Below, in pieces: positions 22,793-36,510 of a stretch of DNA of 64,000 bases. The translations under genes were made by a program, and so were the position numbers. Origin of the DNA: Pontederia crassipes (lineage: Eukaryota; Streptophyta; Magnoliopsida; Commelinales; Pontederiaceae); NCBI GenBank assembly GCA_030549335.1, contig CM060187.1:59292203-59356202 (forward strand), given 5' to 3'. A model generated the notes under the pieces. The model did not search any database. It saw only the letters and a program-made list of their open reading frames with translations, and was not told where the DNA came from. The first letter of the stretch is position 1. The number at the start of each line of letters is the position of its first letter.

Positions 22793-23742
22793 GTGAGGAT
22801 TTCTGTCAAACGTAGGGCTTTTTTTCGCCTTTCTAACTGATTGTAGTCCACTCAGCGAGTTGCATATCTATTTTCTCAATGCTTGCTGGGTGGAATTTTT
22901 AAATTCGGCTTTTCGGATGACTGTAAACACGGAAATTTTTATACGTCTTGAGCTCGTATGCCCCCTCGTGAAAGCTTCAAATTAGACTTCTGTTGATTGA
23001 TCGTTTAAGTATGAAAACTGCAACTTCATAAATGAACGGGAACGTTAATGCAATTGATGACATTGGTAGTTTCCCACGATATAACTTCATAGTGGTAAAA
23101 AAAATGAAGCAGCTTGCGAAAATATTAGTATTTGTGCTGGGAGTGAAATCTAGTTAGCCAGTGTGATGCTGACCATTCAATGTGTAGCAATGCCAAATTC
23201 GTTTGATTATATCTTCAGGAGAAAATTATCATTGTGGACCTTGCCTAAATGCCCTCATCAAGTAGCATTATTTTAGGGGGACAATAATGTTTACCAGTGC
23301 TTGTTGACATTCAATTTTATTGATGTGAACTTTGTTAGGCTACAATGAAGACCTATATGCATGAAAATTCATAATTTGCTCACTATTATCCAGCCCACAA
23401 TCTAACCAACTTCATAGAATACACTATTATCCACACAACATATCTCACTCTGGAAGACACAAACATTTTGCTAGAACCAGATAGTCCATAGAAGTACTGC
23501 AACATTCTTTTGTGTCGAAACCCATACATCATGATAATTATGGACCAGGAATAGCACGTGTAAAGGTGCATATTTTCATTATTATCTGGTGAGTTATTCT
23601 ATTTTCTTCTTATATTTTGTAGGCCAGAGAGGTAGCCAGAAAATATAAATAATTGGGGAGCAGGAGTTATCTTGTTTTGACTCCATCGCCACCAAAAATA
23701 GGGAACGGGAAAGGTCAAAAGTGAAAGCAGATATAGGAGTCA

Positions 23743-26700
23743 ATGGGTTTGGACTACTATAAGCTGCTGGGCGTCGACCGTGGTGCCAAAGACGATGACC
23801 TTAAAAAGGCCTACAGAAAGCTTGCAATGCGATGGCACCCAGACAAGAACCCTACGAATAAGAAGGAAGCCGAAGCCAAGTTCAAGCAAATTTCTGAAGC
23901 ATATGATGTTAGTTTTCCTATTTGTCCCCTCCTAGAGACCTTTTCTTAAGCTTGTTGCTTTTACTGTTGTTGCTGTTTATTCAGTTTTTGTGCTACCCTT
24001 CTTACCATGTTTGATCCCATAAATCTTGTCTATAGCTTCAAACTTGGTCTCTACCTTTCAGCACGTATTTTGTTGTTATCACCTTATATTTTGAACCATA
24101 CAGCTTGTCCTAAATCTTCCAAAATTCTTTTTTTTTTAGCCTTTTTTTCTCCTTTTAGTTTTTGAGCTCATAAAATTCTGCCTAATACCCAGTAGGGTTG
24201 GTCAATTTATCTATTTCATTTAATAGAAACAATATCAAATGACCATATTATTGGCGGTCTAGTTGATAGTCATCCTTTTCCTAACAGTAATCTGTATTCC
24301 ATTACTCGTAATATTCATAACCTGCCATATAACCCTTTAAAGTTTGATGTTTTTCTACGTTTTCTTCCAGATTTTATTTATATTAAATTCCTCTAACCCT
24401 CCAATTTAACCTTTTTCTTTGTCTCATTTTTTTGTACAATATCTCTTCCAAGACTTTAAGACTAAGACATTAGATTTCCAACCAGGAGTTCCAGAGAAAA
24501 ATCCAATTTTTTGTCCTTACAAATCCGCATGGATTGCTTGCTTCTGAATTTGTGTTAAACAAAACGTCCTCTACTATCTTAAAGATTTGATATTCTGGTG
24601 ATGTTAGAACTGTATGTCCATCTTGTGTTTTCCTAAATGTTTAGGTGCTAAGTGACCCCCAGAAAAGGGCCATTTATGACCAGCTTGGTGAAGAAGGCCT
24701 CAAGGGCCAGGTACCACCCCCCGGAACAGCTGGCCCTTCTGATTTCTTTGGTGGTACACCTGGGTTCACCAAGTTCAAATTCCATCCGAGAAGTGCTGAT
24801 GAGATTTTCTCTGAGGTCTTTGGAAGTGGAGGCACAAATTTTCCCAGGGGTATGTTTGGAGAAGATATGTTTGCTGCATTTGGTGGTGGGAGCGGTGGAG
24901 AAGCATCTTATAGTGGTCAAAGGAAAGGTGCAACTATAGAGAAGCCACTTGTTTGCAGCCTTGAGGATCTCTACAAGGGTACCACAAAGAAGATGAAGAT
25001 TTCAAGGGATGTACTTGAAAATGGGTGAGCTGCGTTAGAATTTTTCTGATCTTTGTTAAAAAAAACATATGATTAAGTGGTAGTGCATCTTTTTACATTA
25101 TTATTTTATGCCACAAATTAGAGTTGTGATTATTCATACTGTTTCTGAAGTAGGTTTTGCGTGTCTTATTTATTTATTCTTTTTGGGAAAGAAACTTGTA
25201 TGGCTAATAATCCTCACTACAAAAAAATAAAGATTTATTAAGATACACCATATAAATTTTTTTGTTATCCTAAAAAACTGTTCTTTTTTGTGCTTCAGAC
25301 TACATGTCACTACAAACCTTACTAGAGAAATCTTCTAATTATGTGAAATGAAACCTAATATAAACTGAGTTAATTGCATCTGATGATCGCTCTTATCACC
25401 ATCACAGTAGAAACTGCACCTTTAACTCTCGACCTGTTTCCACCACGCAACCACCCCATCCACACCCAAGCACGCACACAAAGTTCTACAAGTTATAGCC
25501 TAGCCATTAATGTGTCACCAACCTCAGCATAACTAGAGAAATCTTCTAGTTATGTGAAGTGAAACCTAATATAAACTGAGTTAATTGCAGCTGATGATCA
25601 CTCTTATCACCATCACAGCAGCAACTACACTTTTAACTCTCAACCTGTTTCCACCACCCAACCACCCCATCCACACCCAAGCACACACACAAAGTTCTAC
25701 AAATCATAGCCTAGCAACTAACGTGTCACCAACTTCAGCATAAACCACTCATGATAGAGTTTGTGAAAGGATTCTGGTGACATTACGACCCTGTTTGGTA
25801 CAAGAACAAGACCTTGTTCTCACTTTTTTTGCCAAACACCAATTTTAGAAACATGCGAGTCCCATATTAATCATTGTATAATAAGAAAAAGTAGAGAACA
25901 AATTGTTCTTGTCCCACCATAGAACATCCTTGTTCTCATCATAAGAACTTAGTGAGAACTAATGAAGATTGTTCTAGAATTTATTAACCCTTTATCGAAC
26001 AGAGCCTACAAGTGCTGCTGCCACTATAAATACTCCAGCAACAGAGTAGGTGGCGCCGACTTGACGGAGTCTTATCTTTGAAACAGATATATTCTTGCTT
26101 CAGGGTAATTGTTTTGGAAACTGACATAAAATAGCCATGAAAAAAATTCTTTTATCAAATTTTCAAAAGGAATGACAAGAACATAATAACCTCTCTTGTT
26201 AGTTCCATTATGAGAGGCAGTACAATTTGGATTTGGTGTTGGGAGGGATGATCCGATTAAAGGGATTTAAGCTTTTTGGCTAAGTGGGCACAAAAAATGA
26301 ACTTCCGCTCTCATTTTCTTCTTTTTATAATGCATCTATGGTTGACTTAGAGGGCTGTAAAACTTTAAATAGAATGAAAGCAATTCTCTGTATATTCTTC
26401 TCACATTTCTCTTGTTTGCAGAGATGAGGGAACTGTGTCCTCTTCCCATTATAGTTTACACCTATTTGTTACAGATGTCGAAAGAAGTTTTTTTGCTAAA
26501 TTATGGAATTTTCAGTGTATTGACGTACTGAGATTCCTGCCTTTTGCAAGTGTCAATTATCTAGTTTAGTAATGGACACATATATATGTAATACTATATT
26601 GTGCCAATCTTCTAGTTGTGTGTTGTATATTGTGGTCCATCAAATTCTGCACTCTGCAGCAATTAATCATAAACTATTGTACTTCATGTTTGGTCATGAT

Positions 26701-27189
26701 TAATTGCATGGAATAAATCCAATTGTTTCTTAAATTTGTCTTTCCAGGAAACCATCCACCAAGGAGGTGCTGTTGACCATTGAGATCAAGCCTGGATGGA
26801 AAAAAGGAACAAAGATCACATTTCCAGAAATGGGAAATGAGGGTCGCAACTTAATTCCAGCAGATCTGGTATTCGTCATTGATGAAAGACCACATGGCGT
26901 GTTCAAGAGAGAAGGGAATGATCTGATTGTCACACATAAAATATCTCTCGCTGAATCTTTAACTGGTACCACTGTGCAACTGACAACTCTAGATGGCAGG
27001 AATCTAACTATTCCTATCAATTCAATTGTTAGTCCCACTTATGAAGAGATTGTTCCTGGAGAAGGGATGCCAATTACAAAAGAGCTACCAAAGAAAGGAA
27101 ACTTGAGAATTAGGTTTCAAATTAAATTCCCTTCCAGGCTTACACCGGAGCAGAAGTCCGGTCTAAAGAAGTTGCTGGCCCCTTCTTAA
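23743..27189 (+). CDS. Class B (type II) DnaJ/HSP40 co-chaperone, 328 aa
   Basis: Coding exons 23743-23907, 24645-25024 and 26748-27189; GT-AG junctions, phases fit, 987 nt with stop. Residues 1-66 are a J domain with HPD at 32-34, which stimulates Hsp70 ATPase. A Gly/Phe-rich linker (about 75-150) follows, then the two C-terminal substrate-binding beta-barrels ([22 protein letters not shown] and later segments). There is no zinc-finger Cys cluster, which separates it from class A, and no signal or CaaX motif, so a cytosolic/nuclear protein is expected. Length is usual for the plant DNAJB1/B4-like group. Intron 2 (1723 bases) contains a 211-bp tandem duplication and a MITE. Confidence 0.95.
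25322..25743. repeat. 211-bp tandem duplication in DnaJ intron 2
   Basis: Two head-to-tail copies, each starting CTAGAGAAATCTTCTA (25322 and 25533) and ending near GTGTCACCAAC-TCAGCATAA. They differ by scattered substitutions, mostly transitions, and have no obvious length change, so the duplication is moderately old. Each copy holds CCACCMAACCACCCCATCC and an AAGCACRCACACAAAG stretch. Confidence 0.9.
25787..26006 (+). repeat. MITE, 220 bp, family copy 1 (in DnaJ intron 2)
   Basis: Ends GACCCTGTTTGGTACAAG and, on the complement of the right, GGCTCTGTTCGATAAAG; flanked by TAC on both sides. The body (AACAAGACCTTGTTCTCAC, a GAGTCCCATATTAAT segment, then AACAAATTGTTCTTGTCCCACC) matches the copies at 41362 and 44679. 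Confidence 0.75.
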
Positions 27190-30100
27190 TTTATGAACAT
27201 CATCTGCCGATGGTGAAGTTTATCCGATTCTTTGCTACTTTGTTAGGGTTTTAGTAATATATGAAAGAAGCCATAAGCTGGTTGTAGGTTCTCTTTCCCA
27301 TGTTAAGCGTCTGTTAGTAGCTTACTTGCTAACATAGTTTTAGTTTGAACAGTTGAGTTACCATGTTCCACGCAATCTGGTGCCTGCTTTGGATGGATGT
27401 GTCATGTGAATGTTCTACATTTCAATTATTAGGGAACTATGAACGAACCATGCAGTGTACCCCTCGACCCATACTAATCTGTCTCATTGTAATTGATTTT
27501 AAACCACTGGCGAAACTTCTTGAACCCTAGAATGATCCATGGATGTCGAAACGGCTATTACTCTCTTCGTCATGTAAATTTTAGTCTCTGTTCTTCAACT
27601 CATGAAGCAGTGGAGTCCTTGATCTGAGTTATGCCTTAAACTGACAGTCAGCCATATTATTTACCTGGGTTTGTAAACCGGTGGCTTCGTTCTTTCTTTT
27701 TTGGTGCAGAATCAGCATTCATAAATTTGGTTTGCTTATTTCTCAAAACTGTATATCTTAATTCTTCATATTTGAGGCACATTTTTGTTTTAACCAAGAC
27801 CATTCAGCCAAATGTTGAGTTGCCTGGTATGTACGCTCTCTGCCTCTCTCTCTTTTTTTTTGGGTACCCGTTCCAGTTTTGATGTTTACTATTAACTAAT
27901 GTGAAAAATAGTATTTTCCTAATCAAAATGATGACTCTACTGATCAGGTTAACAAGGTTATTAGCACTCTTATTAGCATCCAATGACTCAGAGAAATTCT
28001 GTTGTGCCAATCAGTCTATTTTTTCCCTTTTTATTTTAGGCATCATTATTCATGAGCATCAATTTTAATTTCCCTTGTGTATAATTTTGAAACCTTTAGT
28101 GCATCAAAGCTCAAATAAAGTTACTGAGGCCGAAGGCCACTAATGTGTCGTGTCAAAGCTCAAAACTATTAAACCCTGATTGCATTAATTTAGTACTGTA
28201 ATTTATGTGAGCTTTCAAGCTTATAAAGAGACAAGAATTGTCATCGCCGTGGAAGTTTTATAAGCTTGATGCTTTTGACCCGGGTTGTGTGAACGATCAT
28301 TTTGCCTTCTACGCCCCCTCTTTTTATTTATTTATACTTAATTGTCACTGTCCAAATTAAAATGCAATCAACGTGTCATCGACAAGGGAATTCTTCTTTT
28401 TTTTTTAAGTCAGAGGGTACGCATGCAAAAATTTCATTCCAATTTGTTTAGAAAAAAACAAGATGATGAAGGTAGCTTGTTTTGCACTTTCCTACTGCCA
28501 TTTTATTTGGGATAAATTTATAGAAAAGCAACGAGTTTTTATTTTTATTTTTTTGACGTTTCTAACTTTTCTATTATAAGACAAAATGTCGCCAAGCGTA
28601 ACAATTGCCAAGCCCCTTTTCTTTATCTACTGCAGTCCACTTCCAGTTTTTTCCGGTCATGGCAGTCTCGCACATGGCTTTGATGAGGTTCAGCACCTAA
28701 CTCAACAGTCGAAGACTAGTATTTTAATCTTTATCGTCTTTGAAAGCACAAGATCGATGTGCACTTCAGTTCTCTGATTTGGATTATAACCTTTGGACAA
28801 AATTTTCGTAAGTTCTGTCTCTGATTAGCGGGGCAACTTCCGCAGAAAAAGTTTTGATAGATCGTGAGAACTTACAAGTTCTCGTCGCAGTTACCCGAAA
28901 ATCCGTCAAATCAAAGCGAAAGTTCTGACGAGCACTAAAGCTTAACATAAACATAAACTTGACAAATATTCAAGAACTTATCGAAACTTCGGTTCTTCAA
29001 TCCAAACACTGCTTTTAGGGCCATTGGGAGAGAACTATGGCAGGCTTCAAGATAGCGTTCAACAATATGAGGGTCACCTCGGCTTTATGTTGTGCGATCT
29101 TGCAGTGCTGCAAGATGAATTACCTCAACATCTGCTACCAGTCGGACTCTTTCACTCTCATTGCAATACTCAGGCGATCGTCCAAAATGTAATGTCCCTG
29201 GCACATATTAACTTTTCTACCCACCTATTAGAATTCTAAACACTGCAACTGATTTTTCGACCAAGCAAGGACATTTCTTATCTTTGAAATTTTTTGTGGG
29301 TCGGAGATCCGCCTCCTAAACTTGTCCAAATCTTACTCTTAACTTAATCTAATGCAATATCTTTATAAAAAAAAGATCCAATGTTTTAAAAAAGTAGGAT
29401 TAAAAACGTGACTATTCCCACTTCAAAAAGTTTCAAAATTCTTGCCTTTGGAGAATGTCGATAATGTTATTCTTGGACTTTTTTTATATACGCGATCCGT
29501 TACGTACGTATATCATCTTTCGTTACATGTGTTGGACGATAATAGCGTAATGTTGCAACTCTCTTTGACATGTGGCCCTTTGGATTCTTGTCGACTAATT
29601 TGTCGTTGTCGACGTCGTCGTCATGTTACGTTGTCCCCATACGACGTCTCCAACTCGATTGGTCGCAAATGGAGTCTCTTGTCATGACCGGCGATTATTA
29701 TAATTTGTGAAAAGGTCCGTTTATAATAATAATAAGGTTTCTCCCTTTGAATGATTCCTCAACACAATAATTACAAACCATCACAATATAATAAATTTGT
29801 AAGGTGTCTTGTCATGCCATTTTGGAAGACAAAAACCATCGCAAAGTCGTCGGGGTCCAAGCTCTGTGAGTTGTACATGTGCAGGCCAAGTGTAAATGAT
29901 CCTTTGGTATTTTGTTGAACAATTAGTTAGTTCCATTGGGTTCTCTCTCTCTCTCTCTCTCTAAAAAAAAAACAGACGTATATTAAATTTGTTTGATTTT
30001 TGTTTGCAAAGACCAGTGCGATTTAATTAACAGATACTTTTCTCAAAGTTTGATTACTCATGCCATGAATTATGTAATTAAAAAATGGTGTGCTACATCA

Positions 30101-30680
30101 CATGTTTCACATTAAATGAGAGAACCATCAGGTTATTAAACTTGTTATCTAATTTCTTAATTAATCGTATTTTCTTGAGCTACATTTGTTCCTAATATCA
30201 ACGAGAACTCTACGACCTTCTCATATTTCGTAGTGAAAGGCAAGTTTTAGTAGAGATTTTGGGACTAATTGCCGCATACGTAATTAATAAATTTGGTCAA
30301 TTACCCCTGAAATCATACTATTAAAAGTGCACGAGAAGACTAACAGCAAACGCAAGAGAAAAGAAAGAGAAAATGACCCAAAGGACTATACAAAGGAAAA
30401 CATAACTTTTCTTCTCATATTTAATGAAATTTATTATAAAAACTTATCATCTAGAAAAAAATGCACATTTTCTCTATGCACATTAAGAAGATATATTATC
30501 CAACTTTCTTCTTGTCGGTACGAACCTTAATATAAAATCCAATTAATGCTACCTAATCTTAGTTGCAAAAAAATAAGAAAATACTACCCTGATCCTGATG
30601 TTTAATATAGTGAACTAATATTTTATCGAAAAAACAAATACTATCTCGAAATTTGTTTGTCTTAAAATTCTAATCTTAAT
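27190..30680. other. DnaJ 3' UTR and intergenic DNA
   Basis: The first few hundred bases are probable 3' UTR. Beyond lie short open frames (28586-28777, 29024-29239, 29442-29687) without known domains and a (CT)11 run at 29942-29962. I see no supported gene in this 3.5-kb gap. Confidence 0.5.
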
Positions 30681-31479
30681 GACTGTGTTTGGTACGGAAA
30701 TTTCGAGTTTTCGTTGGTTCTCGAGAACTAATTGATTTGATAGATATGTTTAGATGTCTCGTTAGTTCCCGAGAACTAATTGATTTGACAGATAAGTTTA
30801 GATGTGATGTTTGAATGAAAAAGTGTAATGATGAGAATTTAAAAGATTGATTTGATAAATAAGTTTTAGTATGTATTTGAATAAAAAATAAGAATTAATG
30901 ATATAATTTATTATTTTATAAAGTATAAAATTATAGTAAATTAAAATATTATTTATTTATATAGTTAAAATAATTATTTATGAAAATTATTTATTTTAAT
31001 ATTTTATTTTATAATTTACAAAAAATACTTACGCTAATATTATAATTTATGAAAAATAATATTAGTATAGTTTATTATTTCCCTATGTTATTAATATTAT
31101 AAAAAATATTCATATTAAGTTAAAGAATTTATTTTATAAGTTAAATAATATTATAATAAGAAATAAAATATTATAATTGATTATTATTTAAGTTAGTATA
31201 ATACTATTTTAATGAATAATATTACCATTAAATAGTAATTATTAATATCTTATTAATTAAAATAATAAATAATTGAAAGAAAAAGAAAAGCAAAAAAAAA
31301 AAAAAGATAAGGCCATGTTCTCGCGGAGCTTGCTTCTAGCGAGAATTTTCTATTCTTCGTTTTGGAAAACATGGATTACGTGATCCGAATTTTGCAAGTT
31401 CGAATTAAGTGACTCGTTTGACAAAATATTTCCAAACTTGAATTGAGTTCTGGTCCAAGTTTCGAAAACAAACACGACC
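30681..31479. repeat. Large MITE-like element, 799 bp, AAT target duplication
   Basis: AAT lies on both sides (30678-30680 and 31480-31482). The left end GACTGTGTTTGGTACGGAAA and the complement of the right end GGTCGTGTTTGTTTTCGAAA are inverted matches. The left arm has a roughly 47-bp tandem repeat built on CGAGAACTAATTGATTTGA (about 30723 and 30770). The interior is extremely AT-rich and non-coding. Three-base duplications and TGTTTGG ends suggest PIF/Harbinger ancestry. Confidence 0.65.
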
Positions 31480-31482
31480 AAT

Positions 31483-34400
31483 ATTCTTTAAGTTGAATAT
31501 ATTTTATTTATGAAGATTGGCATGCTATATTATATTACCCACTTGAAAGTATATGTATATTTATAATTAAGGAGTAGGGCAGTGCATTAGATGCTACGAT
31601 CTTATCACAAATTAAATAGAGGTCGTTGTCATGGCCATGGGACAAGTTGGATGGGGGAACATTAAAAAGTTTTTAACTTCGTGGGTTCACACAATGCACG
31701 AATACGGCCGGCCATGACGGTGGCAATGATGCAATGCACCACCTCGACATCCACCACCACCATCACCATGACACCATGGCCATTGCCCACTACAAACCAT
31801 GACAAGGAACGAGGAGCGCCTAATAAAACCAGCGTTATCCGCACACGTCGCAAGAAGCAATAGGAACATATTTAACACGTTTATCTTGCAACCCCAATTA
31901 CCCCTCTTTTACTTTACTTTCTCCTCCCTCTATCTTTTTATCTTTTAAAGTGGGTGCAATGACCACCCATTGGTGACTTGACCTTCCTTCCTCCCTCCCT
32001 CCCTCCCTCTAAACCTTTTCAATTATCAATTTATTAAGCTCAATGGGTGGATTAGAACGAGAAAGATATATATGCTTTGACAAGTTAAAAAAAAGGTACC
32101 GGATAATGTTAAGCGTTTGATAAATATTTTTTTAAAATAACATTTAGAGATTTAAACACAAAATATTATAAATTACTTCCACTAATTTGTTGAAAAAATA
32201 TTTTATTTTATATTTTATTTTTACTATATTCTTATTCTTTTTTTAAAAAAGAATATTTAATTATTAAACCTTGTATATCAATTTTTATTTTAATACATCA
32301 CATGTTTAATTTTACTCACAACCCAAATAGGATTTTAATTTTAAAATAATCAATATTTTTTTATATTAAACTGATATTTTTAAAAATATTATTCATAAAA
32401 ATATTATACATTAATTATTATGAATATGATGTAAGTAAAAATGATCGTAAATATCTTATGCATATTTTTGTCATTATATATAATATATTAATTTAATCAC
32501 TATATTTATCAGATATTTTTTATTAAATTTATAAATAAATTATTATCCGCTATCTGCTTATAAGTAACCACTATTCTCTAATCAAATTATTATTCTCTAG
32601 TCGATCCTCTATCCTTTGGTCGAACCTCTAATTTTGTCAAATAGAGCTACAATATAGTTCCAAATGTCGAGTAAAAATTAAAAATAATGATCCTACACGT
32701 TTTAATTAGGCCCTCCTAAAAATAATTCAATATTCCTAGTTATCCTTTTCTAAAACATATGTAACCATTCTTAATAAATTAAAATATATTTATTCACTAA
32801 AAAAATAATTTTCCCATGACTTAACCAGTAAAAAAATTATTAGAGTCGTCGAAAAATCTAAATTTTAACGGGACAATACCGTTAAAAAAAGTTCATCGCA
32901 AAGAAAAAAAAATCTCTCTAAAGTCTCGGCAGTTAAATTCATCATAAAAGTGACATTCAAAATTGAGAACAAGAGTATAACGCAGTGATGCACACCAAGA
33001 GACTGAGAAGTCACAAGTTCAAATTTCACGATAAAAAAAGTGGCATTAGAAATTTTGGACGGGTGTGACTTGAATACAATTATAAAGCCTTTTACATATG
33101 GATTACAGTAAAATACGTTTTGTTCATCATTTTTTTTATATATACATTGACTTCGTGGTTCTTGATTCTCTGATATATTATATTCATAAATCATAACATA
33201 TTCTCACAATTGATCTTTTGCATTTATTTTAATAATATGCTGGGTTATTAACTGAAAATGAATCAAGGAATGTTAGGGTCCACGTGAGAAGAGCATGTAC
33301 GATGGCTATAACTCAATCGTATATGACAAAAAAACGTACACACACTCATTGTACGTACGTGTGTATTGTACGGGATGAGGACGTCAGCATCCATCAACAG
33401 TTTCGGAATTCAATAACGATGTTTACAAGTAGTTTAATTTTCTTAATTTATAAATAGTTCGATTTAATTTGATAAGAAACATAAATCGTTTTGAGATCCA
33501 TTTAAGACATCATAAAAATTCCCACATCACAAAAAAAAAATACGAAGCTTATTTTAAAAATAAATATTCAAAATCTTATTCCGTTCTTACTAATTTTGCA
33601 GAAGATTTTAACTCAAAGTAAAGCAACTGAGATCCGGACGATTGAACGGTCTCACAATTTAACATATTTTATTTTTTATGATTAAAATTAATCTTATCGG
33701 ATACCGATTGATACAATGGCATTGTGGAAGATGGACAGCTATTTATTTGGAGTTGATAAAAAAAATTGCTATGATTTGAGTTATCCTGAAATTCACATGA
33801 TCCACCGAAAATATTGTGGAATTAATGTATCTTCATAGCACTTTCCATATTGAACGCTTCTCAATCAAATTCTATTAATCTGAACCATTGATCGATATCA
33901 ACATTTTTTTGAACGAAAATTGTTTTAGAGGTGCATTAATTTAAAAAATTGTAAATTCACGTGATAAAGGAACATGTTTGAAAAAAAATAAAATGCTTCG
34001 TAATTCTTGCTTCAAAACTAAACAGAAGTTTCTTTGGCATGTACCGTGTGGCTTTCACTTATTAATCCCTATGTATTATAGACAAAAACTATTCAAATGT
34101 CGAAAGTTATGCGCATATATGTTCTAGAGATTCCTTTCTGTTTTGTGCTTTATATATGAACGATGGATTACAAAGTGGACAAAGTCGACATGTACTCGAA
34201 TATTCAAATCTTCATATGTATCCAGTCTTTGGAATAAAACTCATGGTTTCAAACCGGGATTACCCACAACTACCACATTGATAATTAAATGATATATCAC
34301 AACAATAATAGTGCACGTAAGAGATTGTCCACATCTATAAAAACCTGGTCAGAATGACACGGATGAAAGTCTAATAAGAAAAGGTAAATTATATATTTGA

Positions 34401-34490
34401 CATGTAAAAATAATATTTACCTTAATGAATAAAAATTGCGCATCCAAAGTCCAACTAGAAGAGTTTTTTTCGAATGGGCAAATATTCTTC
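31483..34490. other. AT-rich intergenic DNA with minor repeats
   Basis: Includes a (CCCT)n-like run at 31983-32010. The paired small open frames at 31662-31878 are antisense to each other and driven by CCACCA-type repeats. I find no gene. Confidence 0.5.
32980..33040 (+). repeat. Possible tRNA-derived SINE remnant
   Basis: AACGCAGTGATGCACACCAA resembles a pol III A-box region and, about 30 bases on, AAGTTCAAATTTC resembles a B box, as in tRNA-derived plant SINEs. No tail or target duplication was found, so this is only a hint. Confidence 0.28.
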
Positions 34491-34499
34491 TCAATTTAT

Positions 34500-35740
34500 C
34501 AAGAAATTTTTTTATCGGGTGCTAACATCCTTCGGAACTAGCGACGATAATGTTCGTAAGAATGAATGCATCAAGAAAGGGAGATGGTGAATTGGTGTAT
34601 TAACAATTAATTAATTATGTCGACTAAAGTCAATTTTCGAGAAATCACAATAATCTGCAAATGGAGAAGATAACAAATAAGAACAGGAGGCAAATTATTG
34701 GATGATGATGTTCTAACGCCTATCTCCCACTCTGATTCCTAACCCCTTGAGAGCCTCGAAGATCCATTAACAATTTTTCTTTTCAAATAGAGAAAGGAAC
34801 TATTTACACCACACTACCTTTTCTCCGCTCGACACAACTCTTACATATAGCTCAATGATATTTCTAAGTGCTTCACCAATGTATTTCCAATGTGCATACA
34901 CATTTGAATGTTGAGCCTTCAACTTCTTTTATAATAGATCTTTAAGGAATGAACCTTGTGCAACTTTTAGACAAGTGAAAAAGCTGAAAATTGTCGTGTT
35001 GACTTTGAATTGGGCACTTGTTACGATATCAAGCATTAAATATTCATTACATTTTTTGTCTTTTTTGAAGCGGGTATCCGTTCCATAACCCAATCATCCG
35101 TTCTGAAAATATAGTCGTTACTAAACGCATCCAATCATCATTCTTCATGCTTCGGTCGTCTGTTTCACATGGTTTTCAATTTTGATGTTCGATAGTGGGC
35201 ATCCACCCCATAATCAATCGTTCATTCCAGTAAGACACGACTCTAATTAGTGGTTGTTTTGATAGGTTCCCGATCTTCTTTTCAATTTTTCAACGGACGT
35301 CCACTCTGTGGAGCAGTCGTTCGTGCCAACAAGATCCGAGTCACAAAAATTGGAGGATGTTCTAGTAGTTTCTCGGTCTTCTATTTCATCTTTCAATGGA
35401 AGTCCGTTATGCTGAGTTGTCATCCGCTCAAGAACATCCCGTGTCTAGGAGATTTGCGAACATTTTAACACTCATCTGTTGCCTCTGTCTTCTGATTTAA
35501 TGCTATCGGGCATTCGATTGTTCGAACAATCGTCCACTGTCTTGACATTTTTCTCTAAGTTATCTTAGCGGGTGACCTCCAACTTCACTGGGTGTCCGTT
35601 TTGCTGCATTTTAAAATGATATTTCTTTTGAAAATAAATTAACACGTTAGTTTTAACACTTCAACCAATGTTAGTACATCATCTTTCTTATTTGTTATCA
35701 TCGAATCACTTGACATATAGTACTCAGACCAAAAATACCA
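34500..35740 (-). mobile_element. Possible LTR-retroelement fossil (non-coding)
   Basis: About 1.2 kb of mid-GC sequence in AT-rich surroundings, with phrases such as TTATTTGTTATCATC near 35690 that I associate with the ends of plant Copia (SIRE/Maximus-type) LTRs. No protein domain is readable and no ends are fixed, so it is broken and old if real. Confidence 0.3.
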
Positions 35741-35759
35741 TCCACCGAATGTTTCGAAG

Positions 35760-36400
35760 GTCTTGGCTCGTTGTTATATTAATTTATTAATTAATATTAT
35801 AATACTATAACAAAATGTTAAAGAATAATAATTATATATTATAATAATAGTTGGTGCTGTTGGAACTACCGACGGGGCTTGCCGCTCATCAGAATTAGGA
35901 TTTATTATATTATATTATATTATAATAATACATTAACACATTAATGGTCGACGCCATCGGAACTACTGATGGAATCCACCGCCCACTAATATTGAAATTT
36001 ATTATTTTATATTAGAATAATACATTAATAGCTAATAATTATATATTTATAATAATAGTTTACTGAAAGTTCATGTCATCAGAACTATTGACAAGAACTG
36101 CCACTGTCGAAACTTCCAAGGGCGTACTCCGTCATTATTTTGAATTTATTATTTTAAATTAGAATATTATAATAATGCATTGACAACTAATATTTGTATA
36201 TTATAGTAATAATTTATCGATAGTCGACGCCATCAGAATTGATGATGGGAGTCGTTGTGGTGGAAACTTTTGTCGACTCCACTCGTTGGTATTTAAACTT
36301 ATTATTTCATATTATAATAAGATTTAATGACTAATATATAATTATAATAATACATATTAACGGCCATTATATTGTCGATAACGCTATTGAAAAAATCATT
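35760..36400. repeat. Four degenerate tandem repeats, about 105-165 bp each
   Basis: Each unit joins a CG-containing part (GTCGACGCCATCGGAACTAC at 35947; variants near 35850, 36075 and 36222) to an AT-rich part rich in TTATTATTTTATATTA and ATAATAATACATTA. Units start at about 35845, 35940, 36055 and 36205. They have diverged by substitution and small length changes. The alternation of CG-rich and AT-rich halves is regular over the array. Confidence 0.6.
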
Positions 36401-36500
36401 ATAAAATATTTTTACAATGAAACCAACAAACACATGAACGAAACCAAAATGAGAATGGGGGGGGGGGGAGTGCGCAAAAGGTAGTACGTGAAAAATAAAA

Positions 36501-36510
36501 TGTGTGCGCG

